Assembly (NCBI GenBank): GCA_900768505.1
Contig: CAAGED010000053.1
Location: 38,480 to 102,479, forward strand
DNA: 64,000 nucleotides
DNA from: Lentisphaeria bacterium
GTDB taxonomy: Bacteria; Verrucomicrobiota; Lentisphaeria; Victivallales; Victivallaceae
Direction: 5' to 3'
A program made the translations under genes and the position numbers. This document shows, piece by piece, positions 27,199-36,515 of this stretch (its first letter is position 1; each line of letters opens with the position of its first letter). The notes beneath the pieces are model-generated. The model was given only the letters and a program-made list of their open reading frames with translations, was not told the origin of the DNA and did no database searches.

Positions 27199-29436
27199 AT
27201 GCGGGAGGATTTTGCTGTTAAGGGTATGGGATGTGTCGCCTGCGCTCAGAGAATTGAAAAAGCAGTAAGGGCGATAGATGGCGTAAGCAGTGCTGGAGTC
27301 AACTTTGCCACCAACCGGTTGTCGGTGGAGTATGATGAAAAAAAATTGAACTTTCAGCATATTGAAGCAGCGGTTGCTGCCATTGGATATTCGGCTGCCC
27401 GGATTGTCCCTTCAGCTCAGGCGGCGCCGTCGGAAATTAATCGTGAAGAGGCGGAGCAGTGGCAAAAGCGCTTTTGGGTGTCGGTGATTTTTGCATTGCC
27501 GTTACTTTATATTTCAATGGGACATATGCTTTATATTCCGTTACCGCAGTGTTTGCATCCAGAGCAGAATCCAAGACTTTTTGCGTTAATTCAACTGGTG
27601 CTTACGTTGCCGGTGATTTACGCTGGACGTGATTTTTATCTTCGTGGATTCGGTAGTTTGCTGAAACGTTCTCCGGACATGGATTCACTGGTAGCACTGG
27701 GGACGACGGCAGCTTTTTTATACAGTTTTTATGCTACAATAATGATTATTGCCGGACACCAGGAATTTGTCCACAATTTATATTATGAATCCGCCGCTGT
27801 GGTGCTGACCTTTATTTCATTGGGTAAATATTTGGAAACCAAGGCCAGAGGCAGGACCAACCGGGCGATTTCCCGATTGATGGAGCTGACACCGCCGACG
27901 GCACTGGTTATCCGTAACGGAGCAGAGTGTGAAGTGCCGGTTGGCGAAGTGGGGTTGGACGAGACAATTATGGTGAAACCGGGCGGAAAAATTCCGTTAG
28001 ACGGCAAGGTAATTTCCGGATCGACCTATGTGGATGAAAGTATGCTGACTGGCGAGAGCGTGCCGGTAAAAAAAGAGATCGGTGCATTTGTAATCGGCGG
28101 AACAATCAATAAAAACGGTTCAATCAAATATCAGGTGAAGAAAATCGGTTCCGACACAATGCTGGCGCAAATTATCGCTTTAGTGGAAAAAGCTCAGGGG
28201 TCTAAAGCTCCAATCGCCCGTTTGGCAGATATAATTAGCGGGTATTTTGTGCCAGCGGTTATGATTTTGGCTATTACCGGAGCCGGGGCGTGGCTGCTTG
28301 CGGGGGAGAGCTTCAGTTTTGCCCTGACGGTTTTTGTAGCGGTATTGGTGATTGCCTGCCCGTGTGCTCTGGGGTTGGCAACTCCGGTATCAATTGTGGT
28401 TGCTTCCGGGCGTGCGGCCGCTTGCGGAGTATTGTTTAAAAGCGGGGAAGCCCTGGAGAATTGTGCAAAAGTAAATATTGTACTCATGGACAAGACTGGA
28501 ACTCTGACGCAGGGGACGCCGGAATTGACCGATATTTCGACATTTAACGGATACGGCGAAAATGAAGTAATTAAATTGGCGGCGGCGGCGGAAAAGGCCA
28601 GTGAACACCCGCTGGCGGCGGCGATAGTCGGCGGCGCCAGGGGGCGCAATATTGAATTACCGGAGGCGGAGGGTTTTCAGTCAGTGAGCGGCAAGGGAAT
28701 TTATTGCCAACTGGATGGTAAATTAATTCTGGTTGGAAATACGGATTTTATAGCGGAAAACAATATAGAATTGGATGTGGCGATCAGTGGAAAGCTGGAT
28801 AATTTTGCTGCTCAGGGCAAAACGCCGATGATTGTTGCGTACGACGGCCGGGTAATTGGCGCATTGGCGGTTTCCGACCCGATTAAGGCGGAGAGTGCCG
28901 AGGTAGTTGCCGAACTGCATAAAATGAAGCTTCAGGTGGTGATGCTTACCGGCGACAATAAATTGACGGCGCAGGCGGTAGCGGATAAGTTGGGCGTGGA
29001 TAAATTTTTTGCCGGACTTTTGCCTGGCGACAAGTCAAAAATTTTATCCGATTTGCGTGAGCAGGGCAACGTTGCAGCCATGGTGGGCGATGGCATAAAT
29101 GATGCTCCGTCATTGGCGGCGGCAGATGTGGGAATTGCAATCGGCAACGGTACGGACATTGCATTGGAGGCGGCTGGAGTGATTCTCAACGGAGGAGATT
29201 TGTACGGTTTACCCCGGGCACTGCGGATAGGACGGGCAGCCATGCGCAATATTAAGGAAAATTTATTTTGGGCGTTTGCTTATAATTTGGTTTGTATTCC
29301 GGTGGCGATGGGGGCGCTGCATATTTTCGGTGGTCCATTGTTGAATCCGATGATTGCTGGAGCGGCAATGAGTCTGAGTTCGGTTTCGGTGGTGAGCAAT
29401 GCTTTGCGTTTAAATTGGATTTTGCGCCGTCGATGA
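27199..29436 (+). CDS. copA: Cu(I)-exporting P1B-type ATPase
   Basis: A 745-aa inner-membrane pump that exports Cu(I) with ATP hydrolysis. Features in order are one N-terminal HMA domain (KGMGCVACAQ), eight membrane helices, the actuator motif MLTGESVPV, the intramembrane metal site Cys387-Pro-Cys389, the phosphorylated aspartate Asp431 in DKTGTLT, the P1B-specific SEHPL motif and the hinge GDGINDAPSLAAADVGIAIG. The chosen ATG follows an AAGGA site, and a GTG 24 bases upstream is less likely. It is adjacent to a CopZ-type chaperone. No copper regulator is present nearby. Confidence 0.93.
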   Translation: MREDFAVKGMGCVACAQRIEKAVRAIDGVSSAGVNFATNRLSVEYDEKKLNFQHIEAAVAAIGYSAARIVPSAQAAPSEINREEAEQWQKRFWVSVIFALPLLYISMGHMLYIPLPQCLHPEQNPRLFALIQLVLTLPVIYAGRDFYLRGFGSLLKRSPDMDSLVALGTTAAFLYSFYATIMIIAGHQEFVHNLYYESAAVVLTFISLGKYLETKARGRTNRAISRLMELTPPTALVIRNGAECEVPVGEVGLDETIMVKPGGKIPLDGKVISGSTYVDESMLTGESVPVKKEIGAFVIGGTINKNGSIKYQVKKIGSDTMLAQIIALVEKAQGSKAPIARLADIISGYFVPAVMILAITGAGAWLLAGESFSFALTVFVAVLVIACPCALGLATPVSIVVASGRAAACGVLFKSGEALENCAKVNIVLMDKTGTLTQGTPELTDISTFNGYGENEVIKLAAAAEKASEHPLAAAIVGGARGRNIELPEAEGFQSVSGKGIYCQLDGKLILVGNTDFIAENNIELDVAISGKLDNFAAQGKTPMIVAYDGRVIGALAVSDPIKAESAEVVAELHKMKLQVVMLTGDNKLTAQAVADKLGVDKFFAGLLPGDKSKILSDLREQGNVAAMVGDGINDAPSLAAADVGIAIGNGTDIALEAAGVILNGGDLYGLPRALRIGRAAMRNIKENLFWAFAYNLVCIPVAMGALHIFGGPLLNPMIAGAAMSLSSVSVVSNALRLNWILRRR

Positions 29437-29627
29437 GACAGTATGGCTGAAAAATGCAGCTTAAGCGATAAAAAATTATTTATTTGAAATCATTGACCGG
29501 TCGATTTGATAATACAGTTTTACTCAATGAATGAAAACTGACTTGAAAACTATTTTCCGCGGTGTAGATCATAATTAAAATTAAATTCTGAATTTTTTCG
29601 CTTTTTAGAAAAAAATGGAGGAAAATT

Positions 29628-30221
29628 ATGGTTAATCGTTTTTTGTTGTTGGGGTCAATGGCGTTGTTTACCGCTTCGATGGCATTGGCGGATGAAACCG
29701 CCGGCGCAGGAGCCGCGGCACCGGGAGAGCAGGCCACTGTTTATGAAATTATTGATGCGGCTCCAGCCGTTTCTCCGGCACCGGCGGCGGAAAATATTCC
29801 GACCGGGGATTTGAATGTGGGGGGCGGCGAGGATCAGGAGACTTTGAGCGGGACGGAAATTTTGCAGTTCGGCTTTGCCTTCGGTTATCCGCAGAATCAG
29901 AATACAATTCAGGTTTGGGGGTTCCGCCTGGGGTTGCCGTTATGTGGAGGAACTGCTCCGGTCAGCGGAGTGGAGGCTGCTTTGATTGCGGCTGGCAGCG
30001 ATAAGGTGCAGGGAGTGCAGGCGTCAGTGTTTGCCTCCATAACCAAGGATAGCAGCGGAGCGCAGCTGGGGTTGTATAATTATTGTGATTCCATGGCTGG
30101 AGCGCAGATTGGTCTGGTCAATTATTCCAAAGGTGAAACAGTCCAATTTGGTTTGATTAATATCATCGAGGAGGGTGGGTTTCTGCCCTGGTGTCCGCTG
30201 TTCAATTTCAGAGTAAAATAG
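29628..30221 (+). CDS. Exported LA_2272-type surface repeat protein
   Basis: The 197-aa product has a signal peptide (MVNRFLLLGSMALFTASMALA), a low-complexity Ala/Pro/Gly linker of about 60 residues, and then short repeats of the type GVQASVFA, GAQLGLYNY, GAQIGLVNY, VQFGLINI. This repeat (G-x-Q-x-G-x-x-N) matches what is called the LA_2272 surface repeat in Leptospira, probably a beta-solenoid or barrel at the cell surface. A GGAGG site precedes the ATG. The next gene is a paralogue sharing the terminal motif (GGFLPWCPLFNFRVK here, GGCIPFMPLMNFSF there). Confidence 0.7.
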   Translation: MVNRFLLLGSMALFTASMALADETAGAGAAAPGEQATVYEIIDAAPAVSPAPAAENIPTGDLNVGGGEDQETLSGTEILQFGFAFGYPQNQNTIQVWGFRLGLPLCGGTAPVSGVEAALIAAGSDKVQGVQASVFASITKDSSGAQLGLYNYCDSMAGAQIGLVNYSKGETVQFGLINIIEEGGFLPWCPLFNFRVK

Positions 30222-30260
30222 TTTTTTTATCACCATTTAATTTAATTTCGGGAGTTTTTT

Positions 30261-30923
30261 ATGAAACGAATGTTATTGGGATTGTTGATGATGGTTGTCA
30301 CTTGCGGCGGAGCAATGGCGGCGGATGACGGTGTCTGGTCTCCCTTTCAGGTGGGATTTTTTCCAAACTTTCCGGATGCGACGGTTCATACGCCGGTTTA
30401 TGGCATTAAGAGCGGGTGGCCGATGTGCGGCGGCGTCAGTTCGGTTTACGGTGTGGAGGTCTCCTGGATTTATTCCGGAACCGCGATTATTCGCGGAGTT
30501 CAGGCCAGTTGGATTTACAATAATAATGTGGATTGCAATGGAGTTCAGGCCAGTTGGATCATAAATTATAATCGTGATATGTTTTATGGTATTCAGGCGT
30601 CGGCACTGGTGAATATCATGGGCAGCGGTACTGGATTTCAGGGAGGCGGCTTCAATTACTCAGATAATTTCAAAGGAGTGCAGGCTGGTTTGCTGGGTAA
30701 CTTCAATGCTGGTAACTTCCGTGGATTTCAAACTGGTATGTATAACGTCAGTGACAGTATGAATGGTTTTCAACTTTCCGGCGTAAATGTCGCTAAGGAG
30801 TTGAACGGTTTTCAGTTTGGTTTTGTGAATGTTGCGGAGAAGCGCGGTTTCCAGATGGGATTGGTAAATATTATCAACGGCGGCTGTATTCCATTTATGC
30901 CGTTGATGAATTTCAGCTTCTAG
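30261..30923 (+). CDS. Exported LA_2272-type surface repeat protein
   Basis: A 220-aa exported protein (signal peptide MKRMLLGLLMMVVTCGGAMA) made almost entirely of G-x-Q repeats about every 14-18 residues: GVQASWIYN, GVQASWIIN, GIQASALVN, GFQGGGFN, GVQAGLLGN, GFQTGMYN, GFQLSGVN, GFQFGFVN, GFQMGLVN. The regularity suggests a repetitive beta structure on the outer membrane or cell surface. It lies 39 bases after its shorter paralogue, and a terminator follows, so the two form an operon. Function is unknown. Confidence 0.75.
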   Translation: MKRMLLGLLMMVVTCGGAMAADDGVWSPFQVGFFPNFPDATVHTPVYGIKSGWPMCGGVSSVYGVEVSWIYSGTAIIRGVQASWIYNNNVDCNGVQASWIINYNRDMFYGIQASALVNIMGSGTGFQGGGFNYSDNFKGVQAGLLGNFNAGNFRGFQTGMYNVSDSMNGFQLSGVNVAKELNGFQFGFVNVAEKRGFQMGLVNIINGGCIPFMPLMNFSF

Positions 30924-30963
30924 GATAGGTTTATTGGGGATCAAGTTATTCCGGATAATTGAG

Positions 30964-31002
30964 CAGTCGTCAAATCAAGTTTGAATTTGGCGACTGTTTT
31001 TT
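30964..31002 (+). terminator. Rho-independent terminator
   Basis: Stem CAGTCGTCAAAT / ATTTGGCGACTG (one G-U pair, nine-base loop) followed by six T residues, ending the surface-repeat operon. Confidence 0.85.
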
Positions 31003-31298
31003 ATGGCTTAAGACCGGCAGAGTTGGTATGTGGACGAACAGTTCCCGCATCCAAAAAACTCTATATTATGGCATATTGGTTTGCAAACCGCATTGTGCGA
31101 TAATAGAAGAATAAAACATGGGTAAGGCATGAACACAAAGAACGCACCGTTTTAATGGTGGTTTGAAAAATATTTTCGATTGGCAAAATATTTCATCGCC
31201 CGTGCCAGACAGCCGGTTTGGTCGCCCTTAGAGCGCAATGAATGCCACCGACAATGTCGGTGGCATTCATTTGCTGATTAACTTGTTTTAGTAGTAGA
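31003..31298. other. Intergenic region with a 17-bp perfect inverted repeat
   Basis: No gene is seen between the convergent surface-repeat operon and adiA. At 31237-31271 the sequence AATGAATGCCACCGACA is followed after one base by its exact complement, giving a very stable hairpin just downstream of the adiA stop. There is no T-run, so it may stabilise the adiA mRNA 3' end. Confidence 0.55.
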
Positions 31299-33581
31299 TT
31301 ATTTTATACAAAGAACATTGTAGAGTCCATCGACAATTTCTGCTCCCTCAGTGATATTTTCAAAACCGGGGAATTGGTGATTCCAAGTCTCCAGTGTATG
31401 GAGATAGGTAATCTGCGGGCTATCCGAAGGGCCGAAGGATTCTCCGGAAATCAACATCGGAATGCCCGGCGGATAAGGAATTACCGCATTGGCCGCCACC
31501 CGGTTGGCCAACTTGGTGGACGGAACTAATTCAACCTCGTTGGACATGATTTTGTTGTAGGCGCTGCGGGGCGGCAAAACCTGCTTAGGCAGCGGAGCCT
31601 GAAATGCGGCATCTAACACCGAGCCTGGGTTGTTTTGGCGTAAATACTCGTACATTTCATCGCTCAAATCCCGCAATCCGACGGTGCCGTAACGCTCCGG
31701 ATTGGCCTCTGCCAGATTTGGAATTACCTCTGCTACCGGATCATTGGCATCGTAATGTTGTTTGAATTTCAATAATGTGTTGACCAAGGTTCCCCATTTG
31801 CCCTTGGTAATGCCGATTGAGAAGAGAAACATCAACTGCGAATCGGTGGAACGGGTGGGGACGATTCCATGTAGAAAGAGGTAATTCGATACCAATATCG
31901 CCGGAATCCCGCAAGGCTGCAGTTTGCCGTCGTCACCCATACCTGGAGTGAGAATACTGACTTTTATGGGATCCAGCAACGCCCAATCCGGGTCAATATT
32001 GCCAAATCCGTGCCAGTTTTCGTTGGGCTTCAAACTCCAGCAGCTCTGTTCTAAGCGCAATAAATCCCGGGGCGCATCGGCGAATTCATATACTTTCCCG
32101 CTTTTGGGACAGGTTACTTTGTCGGCGTTCCACGGTTTGAAAAACCAACTTCCGGACTTGGTGAAATCTCGATAAAGTCTTGCCATGCACTGACGGTAAT
32201 CCACTGCTTCATCAATAACCTCCTGAGTAAGCGAGTGGCCGCTGCGCTTCATCATTTCGGTGGCGATGTCGTTGGATGCGCAAATCGCGTACAATGGCGA
32301 GGTAGTCGCCTGCATCATATATGACTGATTGAACCGGTTGAACTCAATGGCATTGCGTCCGTTACGGACATGAATGTAACTGGCCTGGGAGAGCGCCGCC
32401 AATAATTTGTGAGTGGAATGGGTGGCAAATACCGTCGGTCCCCGGTGTTCTTTGGGGTCGCCGCGCATGGCGAAGTGATCGATATACATCGGATTGAATC
32501 TGGCGTAGGCATACCATGCTTCATCAAAATGCACCCGGTCGGAGCTTTGCGCCAGAAGATCTTCCGCTTTCTTGGCATTGTAGCAGATTCCATCATAAGT
32601 GCAGTTGGTAAGAACGGCATAATTTCCCATTTTTCCGGAGTGGGGCAGGGGGGAGTTGTCCACCTTTTTTCTAATTGCGCCCGGAGTCATTTCTCTGGAG
32701 GGAATCGGCCCGATAATGCCGTAGCGGTTTCGGGTAGGAATCATATAAATTGGAATCGCTCCCGTCTGAATCAACCCCTGTTCAATTGATTTATGGCAGT
32801 TGCGGTCGCAGATGGCGATATCGCCGTCGGTCATGCAGGCGGACATTACTGTACGGTTGGAGCCTGAGGTTCCGACCACCACCGAATAGCTTTGATCCGC
32901 GCCGAAAACCTTAGCTGTGGCAACCTCACTGTCATGAAATGCGCCGCTGTGATCCAGCAGAGAACCAATGGTGTAGCGTTCAATGCCGGTATCGGTGCGG
33001 AAGAGGTTTTCTCCGTAAAAATCATAAAATTTTTTCCCCGCCGGAGTTTTGGTGAAACCTACTCCCCCCTGATGCCCCGGCGCTGCCCAGGAGTATTCAT
33101 GCAAATCCTTGTTGTAGGCCCAGATTGCCGTCATCAAAGGCGGCATTAAGGTTTTGCGGAATCGGTTGATTGCCGCCATTACCCGGTCGGCGATGAAGAC
33201 CGGACTATCCTCGAATATCCAGACAAATTCCGTGGCCATGGCCATAATTTCGGCATTCATTGCCTGGGAGGTTTTGTCGCGGTCGGCCAGCAGGAATACC
33301 GGGACGCCGGTTTGACGTTCGGCAACGGCGCGCAGGACATCCACAATGCCGGTAGTTTCCAGCGGGGCAAGATTCATATCCGTGGAAATTAAAAATGCGT
33401 CAATATCCATATTATTGCGCACCATTGGCAGTGCTTCTTCATAACTGTCCACCCGCAATACATCCACATTGTAGTCGATGAATACATCCACTACCCGTTC
33501 AATTGCATGGTTTGCCACTACACTGCCGGCGGTTGCGGGGTCTTCGACAATCAGTACCTGGTGAGTTAATAATTCATTCAT
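31299..33581 (-). CDS. adiA: Arginine decarboxylase, biodegradative (acid-inducible type)
   Basis: A 760-aa PLP enzyme converting arginine to agmatine and consuming a proton, close in length to E. coli AdiA (756). The motif series VVGTSGSNRTVM, DRNCHKSIEQGLI, YMIPTRNRYGIIGP, LTNCTYDGICYN and HFDEAWYAYARFNPMY is AdiA-like throughout. The PLP lysine is Lys392 in STHKLLAALSQ. An N-terminal receiver-like domain occupies about the first 130 residues. An AGAGGAG site lies ahead of the ATG. The upstream gene encodes a basic amino-acid antiporter, so together they form an arginine/agmatine or related acid-resistance unit. A strong hairpin follows the stop. Confidence 0.9.
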   Translation of the reverse strand: MNELLTHQVLIVEDPATAGSVVANHAIERVVDVFIDYNVDVLRVDSYEEALPMVRNNMDIDAFLISTDMNLAPLETTGIVDVLRAVAERQTGVPVFLLADRDKTSQAMNAEIMAMATEFVWIFEDSPVFIADRVMAAINRFRKTLMPPLMTAIWAYNKDLHEYSWAAPGHQGGVGFTKTPAGKKFYDFYGENLFRTDTGIERYTIGSLLDHSGAFHDSEVATAKVFGADQSYSVVVGTSGSNRTVMSACMTDGDIAICDRNCHKSIEQGLIQTGAIPIYMIPTRNRYGIIGPIPSREMTPGAIRKKVDNSPLPHSGKMGNYAVLTNCTYDGICYNAKKAEDLLAQSSDRVHFDEAWYAYARFNPMYIDHFAMRGDPKEHRGPTVFATHSTHKLLAALSQASYIHVRNGRNAIEFNRFNQSYMMQATTSPLYAICASNDIATEMMKRSGHSLTQEVIDEAVDYRQCMARLYRDFTKSGSWFFKPWNADKVTCPKSGKVYEFADAPRDLLRLEQSCWSLKPNENWHGFGNIDPDWALLDPIKVSILTPGMGDDGKLQPCGIPAILVSNYLFLHGIVPTRSTDSQLMFLFSIGITKGKWGTLVNTLLKFKQHYDANDPVAEVIPNLAEANPERYGTVGLRDLSDEMYEYLRQNNPGSVLDAAFQAPLPKQVLPPRSAYNKIMSNEVELVPSTKLANRVAANAVIPYPPGIPMLISGESFGPSDSPQITYLHTLETWNHQFPGFENITEGAEIVDGLYNVLCIK

Positions 33582-33708
33582 AATAAACTTTCTCCTCTGT
33601 CAGTTATTACGTTAGAAAATATATAAACCTAGGAATTCTGAAATAATATTATTTTGTCCCGCATCGGCAGAAATTTATTCCACCGGGCGGGATTTGCAAA
33701 AAGTTTGT

Positions 33709-35442
33709 TTAATTCATATCCGTTTCCGTGACCTCATCCATTTTTTCTTTTATATCGGCCTTTCCGGCAGATAAATCGTCGGTTGTAATAATCACGTTTT
33801 TATTGGTTTCAATTACCGTGATACTGTGAATTTTTCCTGCACTTGAGTTCATTTTTGCCGCATTACTTTTGTGAACAATTGGTTTGGCGCGATGCTGGTG
33901 TTTGGCGACGGCGATGGTCTTGGCCTCGGCCTTCTCAGCCGCCTTGGCTTTGGCGGCTTTATCGCTGTCATAGGTGGTCACTGCCGAATAAATTATGGCG
34001 ATAACGCATAATACTGCAATTACAATTGCGCCGATAAGCTCCGGCATTGAAAAAATCTTCTTGTCGGCAACATTGGTGGCCGTTTTCAGATACTCGTGCC
34101 GGGTGTAGATATACATCGGAATACCCAGTGCCAAAAAGATGAATGCCAGCATTAAATATACAAATCCGCTAGAGTAGAGCATCCAAATGCCAAACAATGT
34201 TCCACCGATGCCGCAAACCATGGCAAACCATTTACTGACCGTTGCACTCTTGGGATATTGACCGGAGGCGCAGATTTTCCATAAATATGCCGTGCAGGCC
34301 ATATATGGCGGTACAATCATGATACTGGTAATCGAGAGCATGCTGTTCCAGGCGTTATTCTCAAAATATACAAAAATCATGGTCAACTGCATAATTAAAC
34401 TGGTTACCCACAAGGCTACCGAAGGAGTGGATTTGCCATTTTCACGTTTGAAAATTTTTGGGAAGGTGTTGTCGTTTGCCGCCGCGTATGGTATCTGGGC
34501 AATCATAATTGTGAATGCCAGCCAGGAGGTCAGCAGGGCGATAATAACTCCCAAATTCATCACCCATCCGCCCCAGGAGCCGACAATATCCTGCAAAATC
34601 GGTCCGGTTGACGGGTTGCTCAAAGCACCAAGTTGGGCAACATTCATTCTTCCGAACGGTAGCAACGAGAGCAGCGCGTAAATCAGCAGACAACCCAGAA
34701 AACCCAAGATGGTCGCTTTGCCGACATCTTTTTGGCTTTTGGCTTTTCCAGAGAGAACCACTGCCCCTTCAATACCAATAAATGCCCACAAAGTGACCAG
34801 CATTGAATTGGTTACCTGATCCCAAATTGATCCTAAACTGCTGATATGTTCCTTGGGAATATTTTCCATGCCGGACATATCAAATGAGAACTTTGCCCAG
34901 CTGAACACAAATAGGGTAATGACAATAAACAGCAGAATTGGCACTAATTTGGCGATTGTGCCGATTGTGTTTAGAAAAGCCGCCTGGTGAACTCCGGCTA
35001 AAACAATAAAATTCATCAGCCAAATAACCAGCGAACCGCCGATAATCGACCAGACGTTGTTTCCACCGGTGAAGGTGCCGGGGAAAAAATAATTAAAGGC
35101 ATCCATCAGCATTACGGCATAACCCACGTTGCCGAAAATGTTGCAGAGCCAATACCCCCATGCCATCTGAAATCCGGCGAACGGTCCGAAGCCCAATCTG
35201 GCATAAGCATAAATGCCGGTGGTGGCATCGGGGCGAATTTCGGCCAAAATCCGAAATGTGTTGGCCAGAAAAAAGATTCCCACGCCGGTGATTGCCCAGG
35301 CAATAATAATTGCCTCCACTCCCGCATACTGGGCCATGTTCTGAGGCAGACTGAAAATTCCTCCGCCCACCATGGCGCTGACAACCAAAGCTGCCAAAGC
35401 CAATACGCCGAGCTTGTTGTTGGTGTTGCCATCGTTACTCAT
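33709..35442 (-). CDS. Basic amino-acid antiporter (ArcD/APA-type, APC superfamily)
   Basis: A 577-aa inner-membrane exchanger of the basic amino-acid/polyamine antiporter family. The first 480 residues contain about 13 membrane helices and the ArcD-like start KLGVLALAALVVSAMVGGGIFSLPQN, followed by GIYAYARLGFGPFAGF and WGYWLCNIFGNVGY. It probably exchanges arginine for agmatine, ornithine or another amine made by the adiA product encoded 127 bases downstream. Unusually, about 90 extra residues at the C-terminus are charged (AKAKAAEKAEAK, then a region ending MDEVTETDMN) and should be cytoplasmic. An AGAGGAG site marks the start. Confidence 0.82.
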   Translation of the reverse strand: MSNDGNTNNKLGVLALAALVVSAMVGGGIFSLPQNMAQYAGVEAIIIAWAITGVGIFFLANTFRILAEIRPDATTGIYAYARLGFGPFAGFQMAWGYWLCNIFGNVGYAVMLMDAFNYFFPGTFTGGNNVWSIIGGSLVIWLMNFIVLAGVHQAAFLNTIGTIAKLVPILLFIVITLFVFSWAKFSFDMSGMENIPKEHISSLGSIWDQVTNSMLVTLWAFIGIEGAVVLSGKAKSQKDVGKATILGFLGCLLIYALLSLLPFGRMNVAQLGALSNPSTGPILQDIVGSWGGWVMNLGVIIALLTSWLAFTIMIAQIPYAAANDNTFPKIFKRENGKSTPSVALWVTSLIMQLTMIFVYFENNAWNSMLSITSIMIVPPYMACTAYLWKICASGQYPKSATVSKWFAMVCGIGGTLFGIWMLYSSGFVYLMLAFIFLALGIPMYIYTRHEYLKTATNVADKKIFSMPELIGAIVIAVLCVIAIIYSAVTTYDSDKAAKAKAAEKAEAKTIAVAKHQHRAKPIVHKSNAAKMNSSAGKIHSITVIETNKNVIITTDDLSAGKADIKEKMDEVTETDMN

Positions 35443-35844
35443 ACGAGTTACTCCTCTGTTGTTGGTTTATAATCTGTAAATTGGTTGTAAGACCAAAAAA
35501 CATTTAATAAAGCAAAATTCAAGCATTGGATAGCCTGGCTCAAAATTACCGGAGCCGAGACAAAGTATCGTTTGTCACCGCTGGAAGATTTTTACAAAAG
35601 TTGAATAATTGTGCAGGGAAAAAAGTGGCCGGATTCCATTGTCAACTCCTCAATAATTTTGTCAATGTTATTCTGACTGGTGACTGAAAAAAAACTCCAA
35701 AATTTTTTCCAGACGTTACGCATAATTTTCTCTCTTTACAAAAATATCACATCTTAATGCATTGTCAACTGCTTGAATACAAAATAATAATCACTCGCAT
35801 TTGATAAAAATAAGCAAATTGCGAGTGATTGGGCGAGGTTGTTG
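35443..35844. other. 402-base intergenic region
   Basis: It separates the minus-strand ferric-reductase-like gene from the downstream antiporter gene and contains the terminator of the former. The part nearest the antiporter must hold its promoter, but I cannot pick a convincing pair of hexamers. No gene is visible. Confidence 0.4.
35789..35830 (-). terminator. Terminator after the ferric-reductase-like gene
   Basis: AATCACTCGCA pairs with TGCGAGTGATT, extended by TTTG/CAAA across a one-base bulge. On the minus strand it is followed by the T-rich ATTATTTTG. Confidence 0.65.
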
Positions 35845-36456
35845 TCAGATAGAGGCTTGAGAGTTTTGTCCGGCCAAATATTTTTGCTTGGCATAATAGG
35901 CGTTGCATCCGATTGCAATTATCATCATGGTGGCAAAAATTACACTCCAGAACAGGGTGAGCAGCGGAGAAGATTGAAAATCGTTTCCCCATAAAATTTG
36001 ATGAAAGAAAAGGAACAGCAAAGCTGCGTAGGTCATCAGGTGGCACTCTCGCCAATGTTTAAAGGAAATTTTTTTTGCAATCAGCAAAATCGATGTTATC
36101 CAAATCAGTAACAGCAGCGCCAACCCAAGAGCGGTAAAGCCGCCGATTCTGGTAAGTAACAATTTTTGCAGATATTCAAGCTGAGTTGTTTTATGCAGCG
36201 CCGCTTTCCCAGGCAGCATCAATCCTAAATGTAAAAGCAGTAGAGAGATGGTGGAAAACCCCAGAAACTTGTGGATAGTCACTGAAAAAGGCTTTGGCAT
36301 CACGTCATCCCAAAGCGGCCATCGGCTCATGGTCAACAGTTCAAAAAGGAAGATAAAAGCCAATAAAATTCCGGCAAGTCTGGCATAACTTATACATTGC
36401 CGGAACCACGGTGCATCCAAAATCAGATTATTTTTCCCCAAACCGTAAGTACCCAA
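35845..36456 (-). CDS. Ferric reductase-like transmembrane protein, probably frameshifted at its 5' end
   Basis: The 203-residue frame encodes five to six membrane helices with heme-ligand-type histidines (HKFLGFSTISLLLLHLGLM, then HWRECHLMTYAALLFLFFHQILWG), as in ferric-reductase-like b-type cytochromes. The apparent start is a TTG at 36456 without a ribosome site. A perfect AGGAG plus ATG lies upstream at 36515 in another frame. It reads MKKITFIRLAFTLGAGSIIIW, continues to VWGKII and stops. Adding one A to the AAAAA run near 36429 would join the two as VWGKNNLILDAPWF and give a protein of about 223 aa with an extra N-terminal helix. It may be a damaged gene or a homopolymer sequencing error. 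Confidence 0.65.
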   Translation of the reverse strand: MGTYGLGKNNLILDAPWFRQCISYARLAGILLAFIFLFELLTMSRWPLWDDVMPKPFSVTIHKFLGFSTISLLLLHLGLMLPGKAALHKTTQLEYLQKLLLTRIGGFTALGLALLLLIWITSILLIAKKISFKHWRECHLMTYAALLFLFFHQILWGNDFQSSPLLTLFWSVIFATMMIIAIGCNAYYAKQKYLAGQNSQASI

Positions 36457-36515
36457 ATTATGATTGATCCGGCGCCCAGAGTGAAAGCCAAACGGATGAA
36501 AGTAATTTTTTTCAT
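36423..36515 (-). CDS. 30-residue leader frame, probable 5' part of the ferric-reductase-like gene
   Basis: A small frame with an AGGAG site reads a basic start and one hydrophobic helix (LAFTLGAGSIIIWVLTVWG) before a TGA. It overlaps the 203-residue frame by 34 bases. The most economical reading is the true N-terminus of that gene displaced by one deleted base. A translationally coupled membrane peptide is an alternative. Confidence 0.4.
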   Translation of the reverse strand: MKKITFIRLAFTLGAGSIIIWVLTVWGKII

